A DNA stretch of 64,000 nt from Flavobacterium sp. ov086 (lineage in GTDB: Bacteria > Bacteroidota > Bacteroidia > Flavobacteriales > Flavobacteriaceae): contig NZ_FZNL01000002.1 of NCBI RefSeq assembly GCF_900187965.1, positions 1 to 64,000 of the forward strand, written 5' to 3'. The notes under the pieces are model-generated. The model did no database searches. It saw nothing but the letters and a program-made list of their open reading frames with translations, and was not told the origin of the DNA. Below, one piece after another: positions 9,319 through 17,361 of this stretch. How positions within the stretch are numbered: position 1 is the stretch's first letter; the number at the start of each line of letters is the position of its first letter. The translations under genes were made by a program, and so were the position numbers.

Positions 9319-9401
9319 GCCACGAATTTCCCGAATCTACACGAATTTTTTATGTACAATGTTTTACATACTAATTAGTGAAAATTAGTGAAATTCGTGG
9401 C
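9319..9401. repeat. Intergenic palindrome, 'gccacgaattt' family, copy 2
   Basis: GCCACGAATTT at 9319-9329 is exactly complementary to AAATTCGTGGC at 9391-9401. The right half contains ATTAGTGAAAATTAGTGAAA, which is shared with the copy at 28850-28988. The element lies between convergent genes. Confidence 0.75.
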
Positions 9402-9415
9402 AAAAAAAAAATATT

Positions 9416-11154
9416 TTATGAAGTTAAATCCAATCCAAATGTAGAACGCAAAAGGTCTAGATTTGGGTTGATTTCCATTAAACGATTGTATCGATCCTGA
9501 TCGTTTAGGCTTCGTTTGATTTCGACCGCTTCATTTACATTAACTTGAATTGTGATATCGTGATTGTGTAAATGTCCTTTTAAATGCCCTAAAAGACCAT
9601 GAATCTGACTTTCAAAATCTAATTTAGAACCTTCATTAGGTAATTCAAGAGTAATGGTAGTTCCGTTAAGAGTTGGGTCGTTAATTAGTAACAACGCCTC
9701 CATAATTTTGAAACCTTTATCGCCCAAACGTTGTGCATATTTATTCCATTGCACTAACATTTCAGTCTCTGTAAATTCTTCCGTAGGTAATACAGAAGTG
9801 GGTTTTACATAAGCTTTAGTGTTCGCTTCCAGTTCTTTTTTCTTGCGAATACTGGATAAAGAAAAAGCCGAAATTTTAGGTTCGTTACTTGTTTCAGGTT
9901 TTGGAGCTTGAGGAGTTTCTTCTTTTGAAGTTTTTGCAGTTTCTGTTGAACTTACTGCGTTTTCAACTTTAGAAGTTGGATTTGCGGTTTCAGCACTTTG
10001 GGTCTGAGATTTTGGATTTTGAACTTCAACTATAGAATAACCGCCATTTTTATAATAAGTAGGCGGAATTATGAATTGCTCAACTTTTTTTTTTCTCCAT
10101 CAAAGTTGATAGAGGCCAACTGCATCAAGCATAATTCGACTAAAAGGCGTTGGTTTTGACTTAGTTTGTATTTCAAATCACAGTCATTTGCAATATCGAT
10201 TCCTTTTAATAAAAAGTCCTGCGAACATTTTTGAGCTTGCACACCATACATTTGCTGCGCTTGTTCTCCAACTTCAAGTAAAGCAATTGTGGCAGGAGTT
10301 TTACTTACCAATAAATCCCTAAAATGCGAAGCCAGACCAGCAATAAAATGATGTCCGTCAAAACCTTTTGCAAGAATATCATTGTATGCCAATAAAAGAT
10401 CCGGAATCTTATTTTCCAGAAGTAAATCAGTAATGCTAATATAAGTTTCGTAATCTAAAACGTTTAAGTTTTCGGTTACAGCCTGACGTGTTAAATTAGT
10501 TCCGCAATACGAAACGACACGGTCAAAAATAGATAAAGCGTCACGCATTGCGCCGTCAGCCTTTTGAGCAATAATGTGCAATGCATCGTCTTCAAAGTTG
10601 ATTCCCTGACTTGTTGCAACTTCTGCTAAATGTTCTTTAGCATCTTTTACCGTAATTCTTTTGAAATCAAATATCTGACAACGAGATAAAATCGTTGGAA
10701 TAATTTTGTGTTTCTCTGTTGTTGCTAAAATAAAAATAGCATGTTTTGGCGGTTCTTCTAATGTTTTCAAAAAAGCATTAAAAGCAGCCGAAGACAACAT
10801 ATGAACCTCGTCAATAATATACACTTTGTATTGTCCGGTTTGTGGCGGGATTCGAACCTGATCAATAAGGTTACGGATATCATCAACCGAGTTGTTTGAA
10901 GCCGCATCTAACTCAAAAACGTTAAAAGCAAAATCTTCGTTAGGATCGTCATATCCGGGCTGATTTATTTTTCGAGCCAAAATACGCGCACAAGTTGTTT
11001 TTCCAACTCCACGAGGTCCTGTAAATAAAAGGGCAGAAGCAAGGTGATTGCTGTCAATGGCATTCAGCAAAGTGTTGGTAATGGCTTTTTGTCCCACAAC
11101 ATCCTTAAAGGTCTGCGGGCGATACTTACGAGCCGATACTACAAATTGTTCCAT
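9416..11154 (-). CDS. dnaX: DNA polymerase III subunit gamma/tau, with frameshift at an A10 run
   Basis: The clamp-loader ATPase starts at 11154 (MEQFVVSARKYRPQTFKDVV). It has the Walker A motif GPRGVGKTT, DEVHML and the SRC sensor ILSRCQIFDF. The zero frame stops at 10069 after 361 residues, giving a gamma-like product. The -1 frame is open from the A10 run (10085-10094) to 9416: it reads EKKKVEQFIIPPTYY, a Pro/Ser/Thr-rich linker and a C-terminal domain starting near MLVQWNKYAQRLG. A -1 slip on the run would give about 579 residues, a normal tau length. The result is either programmed slippage, as at E. coli and Thermus dnaX, or a homopolymer sequencing error. The usual zinc-binding cysteines after Walker A are missing. 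Confidence 0.9.
10085..10094 (-). other. Slippery A10 run in dnaX (frameshift or slippage site)
   Basis: On the coding strand the sequence reads GATGGAG, ten A, then GTTGAG. The zero frame ends at TAA five codons after the run; a -1 shift enters the long open tau frame. Runs of nine or more A are known sites of transcriptional slippage in AT-rich bacteria. Confidence 0.7.
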
Positions 11155-11173
11155 ATACTATTTTATTCGATAG

Positions 11174-11181
11174 CAAATATA
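11174..11181 (-). promoter_or_regulatory. Putative -7 box of dnaX
   Basis: On the minus strand this reads TATATTTG, an exact TANNTTTG match 19 nt upstream of the dnaX start codon. Confidence 0.5.
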
Positions 11182-11305
11182 GTCTGAAAATTGCCAAATC
11201 ACAAATCTGAAATTCATAAAAAATCAAGAGTTTTTCGAGTGGTTTGAATATGAGAAAGTAAGACGATTTAATTAACAATTTTAGTATTCGCTTTCTGAAA
11301 TTATA

Positions 11306-11406
11306 CGCTGATAAAACAGATTCGCTAAAGCGAAAACACGGATTTTAACGGATTTTTTTCTTTGTATTGTCTTCCTGAGCGTCCCGATCCCGAAGCTTCG
11401 GGACGC
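11306..11406. repeat. Two intergenic repeat fragments (gap 11155-11636)
   Basis: The 480-bp gap before the NIPSNAP gene holds two dispersed repeat pieces. The first (11306-11358) has ATTCGCTAAAGCGAA and CACGGATTTTAACGGATTT, related to 18621-18683 and 32776-32918. The second (11379-11406) is the hairpin GCGTCCC...GGGACGC around CCCGAAGCTTCGGG. A 62-codon minus-strand frame here is not considered a gene. Confidence 0.55.
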
Positions 11407-11636
11407 AAAGAAATAGAAAAGCTTTGTCGAGCTGTATGTGTGATTTCTCTCTTCGGTTAGAAATGACAAGATTGTGAGTAATGCTTTATCTGACTGTTTG
11501 TAGAAAAAATAAATGTTCTGTATGATTTCCGTTAAAAACCTATAATTTTAATTTATATTTTTGTTAGAATGTAAACCTTTTGTTGTCAAGTGATAAACAA
11601 AAAAAAAGATTAAAAAACCTTAATTAGCCATCCTAT

Positions 11637-12035
11637 ATGAAACTATTTTTCTTGACTTTATTATTAATCACAACTTCAATTGTAAAATCGCAAAATACCA
11701 CACAAACAAGCCCAGTTTATCAGTTGCGTATTTATGAAATTTTCGAAAACAACAAAAAAATATTTCATGAACGATTTCGTGATCATGCGATGCGTATTAT
11801 GGAGAAATACAATTTCAAAATAATGTCTATTTATGAATCGAAATCAGATAAGAAAACAGAATTTGTTTATTTTTTAGAATGGCCAAATGAAACTGTAATG
11901 AAAAAAGCCTGGGCAGATTTTAAAGCTGATAAAGAATGGATCGAAATTAAAAAACAATATACCGCAAAATATGGCGATGTAGTTGGAAATGTCGAAGATC
12001 GGGTTTTGGCAAAAGTTGATTATTCACCAAATTGA
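11637..12035 (+). CDS. NIPSNAP-family secreted protein
   Basis: The protein has 132 residues with a signal peptide ending near residue 19 (TTSIVKSQ). One NIPSNAP-type ferredoxin-like domain follows: YQLRIYEI, FHERFRDHAMRIMEKYNFK, then FVYFLEWPNE and ADKEWIEIKK. The family name is descriptive; the biochemical role in bacteria is unknown. The export signal places it in the periplasm or envelope. It is followed by a separate group of small genes. Confidence 0.82.
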   Translation: MKLFFLTLLLITTSIVKSQNTTQTSPVYQLRIYEIFENNKKIFHERFRDHAMRIMEKYNFKIMSIYESKSDKKTEFVYFLEWPNETVMKKAWADFKADKEWIEIKKQYTAKYGDVVGNVEDRVLAKVDYSPN

Positions 12036-12146
12036 TAAATATTTTACATTGTTATTTTATAGCGAAAAAGTTTACTTTAGCATTGTTAAAGTAAATAATT
12101 ATGGAAGAGTAGTGATTTCTTTTAAAGCTATCAGAATTCTATAAAT

Positions 12147-12650
12147 ATGAGAAAAATAATTACAATAACAATCCTTTTTCTTTTTCAAAGTCTAAATGTA
12201 TTTTCACAGGAAGATCGTGAAATTAATCAAAATTGGTCTAATGTTAAAACTCAGTTAGAACTTAAAACTGAAGTGATCTTGAAATTTACAGGTAAAGTAA
12301 AAAAATCAAAAATCATAGATCAATCGGAATTAAAGCAAACGGAGATTTATAATACCGAGTTAAAAAAAGTATTAGAAAATAAGATACTTAATCAGGCAAC
12401 AGTCAGTGAAATTAGAAAAAAGAATAATGAGTTAAATACTCATTTGGTAAGGATACTAGTTGGTTTAGAATCTGATTTTAAACTCACGAATGATGACTCA
12501 GTTATGTCGTTATACGACCAGTTATCGAATAGTGAAATTCAAATTTTGGCGGCAATTAAAAAACACAATCAATCTTGTGTAAAACAAAATAAAAAAGAAT
12601 TGATATTCGAAATTCATGGTGAAAATAAGGCGCCTTCTGTTGAATTTTAA
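12147..12650 (+). CDS. LemA-like secreted protein
   Basis: The protein has 167 residues with a signal peptide (LFLFQSLNVFSQ). A mostly helical domain follows, with INQNWSNVKTQLELKTEVIL, similar to the first helix of LemA proteins (W..V...L..R..LI). LemA family members are envelope proteins of unclear role. The assignment is moderate because the second half diverges. It is the first gene of a same-strand group of small proteins (12147-14701) and lies 27 bp before the next one. Confidence 0.55.
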   Translation: MRKIITITILFLFQSLNVFSQEDREINQNWSNVKTQLELKTEVILKFTGKVKKSKIIDQSELKQTEIYNTELKKVLENKILNQATVSEIRKKNNELNTHLVRILVGLESDFKLTNDDSVMSLYDQLSNSEIQILAAIKKHNQSCVKQNKKELIFEIHGENKAPSVEF

Positions 12651-12677
12651 TAAACTAAAAAATAATTACTTTAATCT

Positions 12678-13172
12678 ATGCAACAATTCAACTTTAAAAA
12701 TAACATCTTAAATCTAAAAGTTAAAAAATCGCCATTCGTAGTTAGGATTGTAATGTTCTTTTTTGCCTTTGCTTTTTTTATTTTTCCGGTGCTCGGCACT
12801 ATTGTAGGTATTTTAACTGGAGGAGGAATGCAGTTTGGCTATTTAATAGGAATTGGAATATTTGGGCTGATGGGATTTTATCTTATGCGAGTTTCATTAT
12901 GGAATACTTATGGAGAAGAAAACATTGAAATATTAAAGAACAAAGTTATTTACGAAGCAAATTATGGCTGGTTTAAAGATGGCAAAAAGGAAATTGCAAT
13001 AGCAGTTCCAAAATATTCATTTAAATCTGTTGGTTATGAAGAAGACAATGAGGGCGTATTGGTTATTAGTGATGGAGTATCCGAATTGGAATCTGTTGTA
13101 AAAATTCCTGTTTCAGTATTAGAAGAATTACTATGGATTCTAGAACCTGTAAATGGTGAAACAATAAAGTAG
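12678..13172 (+). CDS. Hypothetical membrane protein
   Basis: This 164-residue protein has two transmembrane helices near residues 20-42 and 52-73 (VRIVMFFFAFAFFIFPVLG, then YLIGIGIFGLMGFYLM). A soluble C-terminal half of about 90 residues looks beta-rich. No family is recognised. The topology recalls small PH-like membrane proteins. It sits between the LemA-like gene and a cytosolic hypothetical gene on the same strand. Confidence 0.7.
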   Translation: MQQFNFKNNILNLKVKKSPFVVRIVMFFFAFAFFIFPVLGTIVGILTGGGMQFGYLIGIGIFGLMGFYLMRVSLWNTYGEENIEILKNKVIYEANYGWFKDGKKEIAIAVPKYSFKSVGYEEDNEGVLVISDGVSELESVVKIPVSVLEELLWILEPVNGETIK

Positions 13173-13202
13173 AACTCAAACGTAATAATTTATTAAAAGT
13201 CT

Positions 13203-13832
13203 ATGAAATCATATTTACAAGAAAGAAATTTTCATGCACCTATTATCTGGGAAGATGATTTAGATGATGATTGTCTTGCGAGATGGGCCGGATTAATGCT
13301 TCGTACCGAGTTGATAGACGAAGAAGGCAATTGGTGGTGGTGTGTTTATGATATGCTGGATGAAGAAAAACAAATTGACAGCTCAAATGAATATGAAGAA
13401 AGATGTGTTGGAGGCAAAACAGCAAGAAATAAAGCGGAAGAAACTTCTAAAAAATACCTCAAAGACAAAATTATAGAAGGAACATTAAAATTGGATCATT
13501 CTGATACTTCAAATCTTATGAATGACTTAAAAACATTAGGATGTTCTCCAATCGAAACAATTCTTTTTTTGAACAGAAACCTAAATATAGATTTATCAGA
13601 AGCCAAAGATTTAGTTTTTGATTCTGAGCATTGGGAAGGATTAAGAGAATCATCTGAAAACCTCACACAGGAGTTTTTGAATGCAGGAGCTGAAATGGCA
13701 GATCATGTCGAATATATTGATGGAGAAGTAGTATCATTAAGTTTCGACCTGACCAAAGAGGATGATGAAAATGAGAATAAACAGATAAAAGCCAATAAAT
13801 CTTTTTGGAATAAAATAAAGTCAAAATTTTAA
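13203..13832 (+). CDS. Hypothetical cytosolic protein with an L7/L12-like segment
   Basis: This 209-residue acidic protein has no signal peptide. The N-terminal 90 residues contain WEDDLDDDCLARWAGLMLR and a Trp-rich turn. Residues about 100-140 (LGCSPIETILFLNRNLNIDL, then SEAKDLVF) resemble the helix pair of the ribosomal L7/L12 C-terminal fold (G.....A..LV). That segment recurs in uncharacterised accessory proteins. The C-terminus is charged and ends in a Lys-rich tail. The function is unknown. Confidence 0.7.
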   Translation: MKSYLQERNFHAPIIWEDDLDDDCLARWAGLMLRTELIDEEGNWWWCVYDMLDEEKQIDSSNEYEERCVGGKTARNKAEETSKKYLKDKIIEGTLKLDHSDTSNLMNDLKTLGCSPIETILFLNRNLNIDLSEAKDLVFDSEHWEGLRESSENLTQEFLNAGAEMADHVEYIDGEVVSLSFDLTKEDDENENKQIKANKSFWNKIKSKF

Positions 13833-13904
13833 TATAATGATGATTAGAGTAAATGCAAATCCAGTTTGTATGTAGTATCTAAATCAAAAATAAATTTAAT
13901 TATA

Positions 13905-14372
13905 ATGAAAAAAACAATGGTTGCAGCGGCAATCCTGATTGGAATTTTTGTTCTCTTTTTCGGAGCTATTACAATCTACTTTATGAATCTTGATTTCGTA
14001 GGTCATAAGGATCCGGAAACAGTAAAAAGAAATGTAGAGGCAAGGAAAAGAGAACTTTTGTCGGCAAGGTATTTTAGTGCAACTGAAGTGTGTGAAATTA
14101 CTTTGAGAGACAATACCAATATCATGCTTTATGTTGGAGATCATGGAGTTGATCATTTGGTTTTTAGGCAATATTATATTTCAGGCGATACGATTATAAT
14201 TAAAAAGGAACCCAATGAAGTTAAAGAAGAAAGAGATGAGATGGAAAAATACATCAATTCCGGAAAGATGCTGATTAAGAATGATAAAGTTTTGTTCCAT
14301 ATTAATGAAAACAAACAATTTGATACTTTGAAAGCGATGCAAATAAAATTCAATAAGATAATTTCAAAATAA
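13905..14372 (+). CDS. Hypothetical single-pass membrane protein
   Basis: The protein has 155 residues. An N-terminal transmembrane helix (VAAAILIGIFVLFFGAITIY) is followed by a soluble domain of about 120 residues rich in Lys and Glu, with alternating hydrophobic strands (NIMLYVGDH, HLVFRQYYI). No family is recognised. The ATG at 13905 is preferred to 13866 because it gives a compact N-in anchor start. It continues the small-gene group. Confidence 0.65.
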   Translation: MKKTMVAAAILIGIFVLFFGAITIYFMNLDFVGHKDPETVKRNVEARKRELLSARYFSATEVCEITLRDNTNIMLYVGDHGVDHLVFRQYYISGDTIIIKKEPNEVKEERDEMEKYINSGKMLIKNDKVLFHINENKQFDTLKAMQIKFNKIISK

Positions 14373-14410
14373 AATTTCAATCCCTAAAACATAAACCAAA
14401 ATTAAGTTAT

Positions 14411-14701
14411 ATGGAGATACATTCGATTCAACATTTTGAAAATATGCAAATGATGTGCAGATATTTTGAAGAAAAATCAAAATATGATGATTTGTATGTT
14501 ATAGAGTTTGAGACTTCAAAAATTATAAATAGTATAATTGAAAGCGAGGAAGATAGTATTGTTGGAATTGAAAAAATATTAGATTTTTTAGCAATTGTCG
14601 AAAAGAGCAATCATGCTGGTGGTTCACATTGGCACGATTATGAAATTCATGTTTTAGCAATAGTAAATATTAATAGATTATCTGGTAATAAAGCAATCTA
14701 A
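14411..14701 (+). CDS. Hypothetical small protein
   Basis: This 96-residue soluble protein is Glu- and Ile-rich (FEEKSKYDDLYVIEFETSK) with a His/Gly-containing turn (NHAGGSHWHDYEIH). No family is recognised. It stops 2 bp before the cupin gene, so the two are probably translated from one message. Codon use and AT content match the neighbours. Confidence 0.6.
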   Translation: MEIHSIQHFENMQMMCRYFEEKSKYDDLYVIEFETSKIINSIIESEEDSIVGIEKILDFLAIVEKSNHAGGSHWHDYEIHVLAIVNINRLSGNKAI

Positions 14702-14703
14702 AA

Positions 14704-15183
14704 ATGAAAATTCCAATAACAACTGTAAACGAAACCGAAGGTCATAAATTAAAAATAGCCGGAGGTAATTACCGAATCATAATTTCGGGAAAACAAACTG
14801 ATGGAGAATATGCTGTGATCGAAATGTCAGTTCCTCCGGGAGCGGGACCAAATCCGCATGAGCATCCTGATTTTGCCGAGACTTTTTTTGTTTTAGAAGG
14901 CGAAGTTTCTTTTAAATCGGAATTAGGAAGTTATGTAGCTAAGAAAAATTCTTTTGTCAATATTCCGAAAGGCGGAATCGTTCACGGTTTTAAAAATCTG
15001 AGTGATAAACCTGCTAAACTTTTATGTACAGTAACTCCAGCCGGACTTGATGATTTATTTGAGGAAATGGCAAATTATTTAGAAAATAGTTCGCTAAATT
15101 CTGAAACGGAGAAAAAAGAAAATATAGACAATATTTTTAAAAAATACGGACAGAAACTTTACTCTGAAAATTATTTAGATTAA
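14704..15183 (+). CDS. Cupin-domain protein
   Basis: The protein has 159 residues with one conserved double-stranded beta-helix. Motif 1 is GPNPHEHPDFAETFFVLEGE, with the His, His and Glu metal ligands. Motif 2 follows with NIPKGGIVHGFKN. Single-domain cupins of this kind are often metal-dependent dioxygenases, isomerases or sugar-binding proteins; the substrate cannot be told. The C-terminal 45 residues are helical. A strong terminator follows. Confidence 0.85.
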   Translation: MKIPITTVNETEGHKLKIAGGNYRIIISGKQTDGEYAVIEMSVPPGAGPNPHEHPDFAETFFVLEGEVSFKSELGSYVAKKNSFVNIPKGGIVHGFKNLSDKPAKLLCTVTPAGLDDLFEEMANYLENSSLNSETEKKENIDNIFKKYGQKLYSENYLD

Positions 15184-15230
15184 AGATAATGTTTTGATAA
15201 ATAATATCTTATAATTAATAAAAATATAAA

Positions 15231-15262
15231 AGTCCTGAATAATAAAATTCAGGACTTTTTTT
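15231..15262 (+). terminator. Rho-independent terminator after the cupin gene
   Basis: AGTCCTGAAT pairs perfectly with ATTCAGGACT around a 6-nt loop and is followed by a T run. Confidence 0.85.
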
Positions 15263-15372
15263 ATGTGCTAATTTTAAGAAATTAACAAGATTTAAAATTG
15301 TAGGATTATTTTGTAATATTTTATTGATTTATTCGTTAACTTAGAAGATTAATTAATTTAAAAAATATCATT

Positions 15373-15855
15373 ATGAAAGTTAAATCAATTTTATTAGGTC
15401 TGTGTCTTGCTTTTTCATTAGTAGCCTGTGGTCCTAAAGATGCAGATATTCAAAAAGAAATCGCTGCAAAAATGGGTGATATGCCCGGAATGGAAGTTAC
15501 TGTAAAAGATGGTGTTGCAACTATCTCTGGTGTTTGTAAAGATGCTGCTTGCAAAGAAAGCTGTGAGAGTATTGCTAAAGGAATTAAAGGTGTAAAGTCT
15601 GTAGTGAATAATTGCGAGATTGCTGCTCCGGAACCTGTGGCTGCTACTCCGGCTCCAGTTGAAATTAACCCTGATGCTGTTTTAACTACTTCGGTAAATG
15701 AAGTCGTAAAAACTTACAGCGGCGTAACTGTTGCAGTTGCAAATGGTGTTGTGACACTTACAGGAACGATTAAAAAAGAGCAATTGCCAAATTTGATCAA
15801 AAGCGTACAGGAATTGAAACCTAAAAAAGTTGAAAATAAGTTAACTATAAAATAA
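15373..15855 (+). CDS. BON-domain lipoprotein
   Basis: The 160-residue lipoprotein has the lipobox LVAC with the modified Cys near residue 19. Two BON-like modules (EVTVKDGVATISGV and VTVAVANGVVTLTGTI) are separated by a Pro/Ala linker. The first module contains four cysteines (GVCKDAACKESC) that may form disulfides. BON domains bind membranes or other envelope components. It lies 7 bp before a BON-LysM protein gene, so they probably act together at the cell envelope. Confidence 0.88.
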   Translation: MKVKSILLGLCLAFSLVACGPKDADIQKEIAAKMGDMPGMEVTVKDGVATISGVCKDAACKESCESIAKGIKGVKSVVNNCEIAAPEPVAATPAPVEINPDAVLTTSVNEVVKTYSGVTVAVANGVVTLTGTIKKEQLPNLIKSVQELKPKKVENKLTIK

Positions 15856-15862
15856 GAATGTT

Positions 15863-16234
15863 ATGAGTTTACTGGATAAATACAAAGAGTTGACAGATTT
15901 AGCTACTAATTTAGGAACGGCTAATTTGCAGGTAAGAGAGCAGGATAATGTGCTATATGTTGATGGTACAGCAAAATCGGCAGAGGATAAAGAGAGACTT
16001 TGGGATGCTTACGGAAAGATTGATCCTGAATTTAGAGCTGCTGATGTAGTAATGAATATTGCAGTTGCCGAGGGTACAACGGTAGATTATACTGTTGTAG
16101 GTGGTGATTCTCTATCAAAAATAGGAAAAGCACACGGGGTTTCATGGCAGGCAATTTTTGAAGCCAATAAAGATATTATTAAAAACCCTGACTTGATTCA
16201 ACCGGGTTGGAAGTTAAAAATACCAACAGCATAA
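15863..16234 (+). CDS. BON-LysM protein, Kbp/YgaU-like
   Basis: The 123-residue protein has a BON-like N-terminal domain (NLQVREQDNVLYVDGTAKS) and a C-terminal LysM domain (DYTVVGGDSLSKIGKAHGVS, then PDLIQPGWKLKIP). This matches the K+-binding protein Kbp (YgaU) arrangement and length. No signal peptide is seen, as in Kbp. It forms an operon with the BON lipoprotein upstream and is followed by a hairpin terminator. Confidence 0.87.
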   Translation: MSLLDKYKELTDLATNLGTANLQVREQDNVLYVDGTAKSAEDKERLWDAYGKIDPEFRAADVVMNIAVAEGTTVDYTVVGGDSLSKIGKAHGVSWQAIFEANKDIIKNPDLIQPGWKLKIPTA

Positions 16235-16255
16235 TTTAGTTTATGTACTGTTTTT

Positions 16256-16287
16256 AAAAGTCTGTCATTTTATGATGGACTTTTTTG
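16256..16287 (+). terminator. Terminator after the BON-LysM gene
   Basis: AAGTCTGTCAT and ATGATGGACTT form a stem with two G-T pairs, followed by TTTTTT. Confidence 0.7.
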
Positions 16288-16348
16288 TCTTGGTTTGGGA
16301 TTGGTGCACGGATGACGTAGATTTAAAGGGGTTTTCGCCGGTTTTTTA

Positions 16349-16432
16349 TGTCATTGCGAGGAACGAAGCAATCTTATTTGCTGAATCACTTAGTGTATGT
16401 AATAGTGAGGTTGCTTTGTTCCTCACAATGAC
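16349..16432. repeat. Inverted repeat, 'tcattgcgaggaacgaagcaatc' type
   Basis: The left arm TCATTGCGAGGAACGAAGCA (from 16351) pairs with TTGCTTTGTTCCTCACAATGA (right arm, to 16431) with few mismatches, across about 35 bp. The same kind of sequence occurs between genes in many unrelated bacteria. This lies in the 360-bp gap 16235-16594. Confidence 0.7.
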
Positions 16433-16485
16433 TTAGATTGTGGTTAATTACTTTGAAAGCATAATTTTCTAATGAAACTTAAAGC

Positions 16486-16588
16486 CCTAGCCCTGATAGA
16501 AGCGAAAATCCTTTTATGGCGGTCCCGAGGCTTCGGGAGCCATAAAAGATTGAAGCGTCCCGAAGCTTCGGGAGCAGGAATAGCTACT
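16486..16588 (+). repeat. Structured intergenic element, copy A
   Basis: The element runs from CCTAGCCCTGATAGAAGCG to GCAGGAATAGCTACT. It holds the stem-loop GGCGGTCCCGAGGCTTCGGG and a second CCCGAAGCTTCGGG hairpin. A related element lies in reverse orientation at 39908-40022 with the same order of motifs. Confidence 0.65.
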
Positions 16589-16594
16589 TAAAAA

Positions 16595-16888
16595 TCACCT
16601 GCCCTTTATACTCAGATCGAATAAAAATTTTGCGGTTTCCTGATCAGAGTCGGCGGAGAAACCTGCTACATAAACGCCCTTTTTGCCTGAACTCGATTTA
16701 ATTCCGTATACAACTGCCTCATCGCCTGGGTCCGAATCCCCCTCGTATCGATACACATGAACAATTTCAAATTTTTCAGGATTTTTTTTAATCAGATCCG
16801 AGTTTAGATTAAAATCACATGTAAATCCTTTTTCATTCAATTGATCTAAAGCTTTTGAAACAGTTGCGTAATGATACATTCTAATCAT
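16595..16888 (-). CDS. Small conserved protein, often mislabelled PRPP synthetase
   Basis: The 97-residue soluble protein has the pattern [20 protein letters not shown], then [20 protein letters not shown] and [15 protein letters not shown]. This small family is common in Bacteroidota and, from memory, is frequently annotated as phosphoribosylpyrophosphate synthetase. It is far too short for that enzyme and lacks its PRPP loop. The function is unknown. It is convergent with the BON-LysM unit and divergent from rnpB. Confidence 0.8.
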   Translation of the reverse strand: MIRMYHYATVSKALDQLNEKGFTCDFNLNSDLIKKNPEKFEIVHVYRYEGDSDPGDEAVVYGIKSSSGKKGVYVAGFSADSDQETAKFLFDLSIKGR

Positions 16889-17003
16889 AATAATTGAATT
16901 TTAAAATTATGGATTTTAAAGATAACTAATTTAAAATTAAAAAGTTATGAAAATGAGGGTAAAATCTAAAATTTAAAATCATTATTCTTAGTTGATAAAT
17001 CGT

Positions 17004-17011
17004 TACTTTTG
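17004..17011 (+). promoter_or_regulatory. -7 box of rnpB
   Basis: TACTTTTG is an exact TANNTTTG match. It ends 4 nt before the first base of the P1 helix of RNase P RNA, close to the expected transcription start. Confidence 0.65.
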
Positions 17012-17015
17012 CGCC

Positions 17016-17324
17016 GCAGACCGCCTTATCGTCGCTCAATTCGTTGGGGGGAGGAAAGTCCGGACACCAGAGAGAAGCATAGCGGGTAACGCCCGTCGGT
17101 CCCGATTCATCGGGACAAGGACAAGTGCAACAGAAAGTATGTACAGGTAATGCTGTAGTGAAACCAGGTAAACTCTATGCGGTGAAATACCAAGTATATC
17201 AGCATTTAAGGGCTTCTCGTCCGTTGTTGAAGGGTAGGTAGCTTGAGTCCCGTAGTAATGCGGGATCTAGATAAATGATAAGGCTCTGATTTATCAGAGA
17301 CAGAATCCGGCTTATAGGTCTGCA
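17016..17324 (+). ncRNA. rnpB: RNase P RNA
   Basis: The RNA subunit of RNase P, which removes 5' leaders from tRNA precursors. The ends pair as helix P1 (GCAGACC with GGTCTGC). The conserved core GAGGAAAGTCCGGAC (P4 and neighbouring region) is present near the 5' end, ACAGAATCCGGCTTA is near the 3' end, and GTGAAACCAGGTAAACTC is in the middle. The length of about 309 nt fits a bacterial type A RNA of Bacteroidota. A T-rich stretch follows. This is the only structured RNA gene recognised in the window. Confidence 0.96.
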
Positions 17325-17332
17325 TTTTTTAT

Positions 17333-17340
17333 ATATTTGT
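17333..17340 (+). promoter_or_regulatory. -7 box of the symporter gene
   Basis: TATATTTG, an exact TANNTTTG match, lies directly behind rnpB and 21 nt before the ATG at 17362. Confidence 0.5.
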
Positions 17341-17361
17341 GATAGTCTCTAATCTATTTTC

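Noticed and set aside
9416-9760. Stand-alone 114-residue gene
   Set aside because: It continues upstream without a stop in the same frame to the A10 run in dnaX and is the tau C-terminus, not a separate gene.
9416-11154. dnaX as a pseudogene
   Set aside because: dnaX is essential, both frames are well preserved, and the break is exactly at a ten-A run, so slippage or a sequencing error is more likely than decay.
11281-11469. 62-codon minus-strand frame
   Set aside because: It is composed of dispersed repeat fragments and a hairpin; it has no protein-like pattern.
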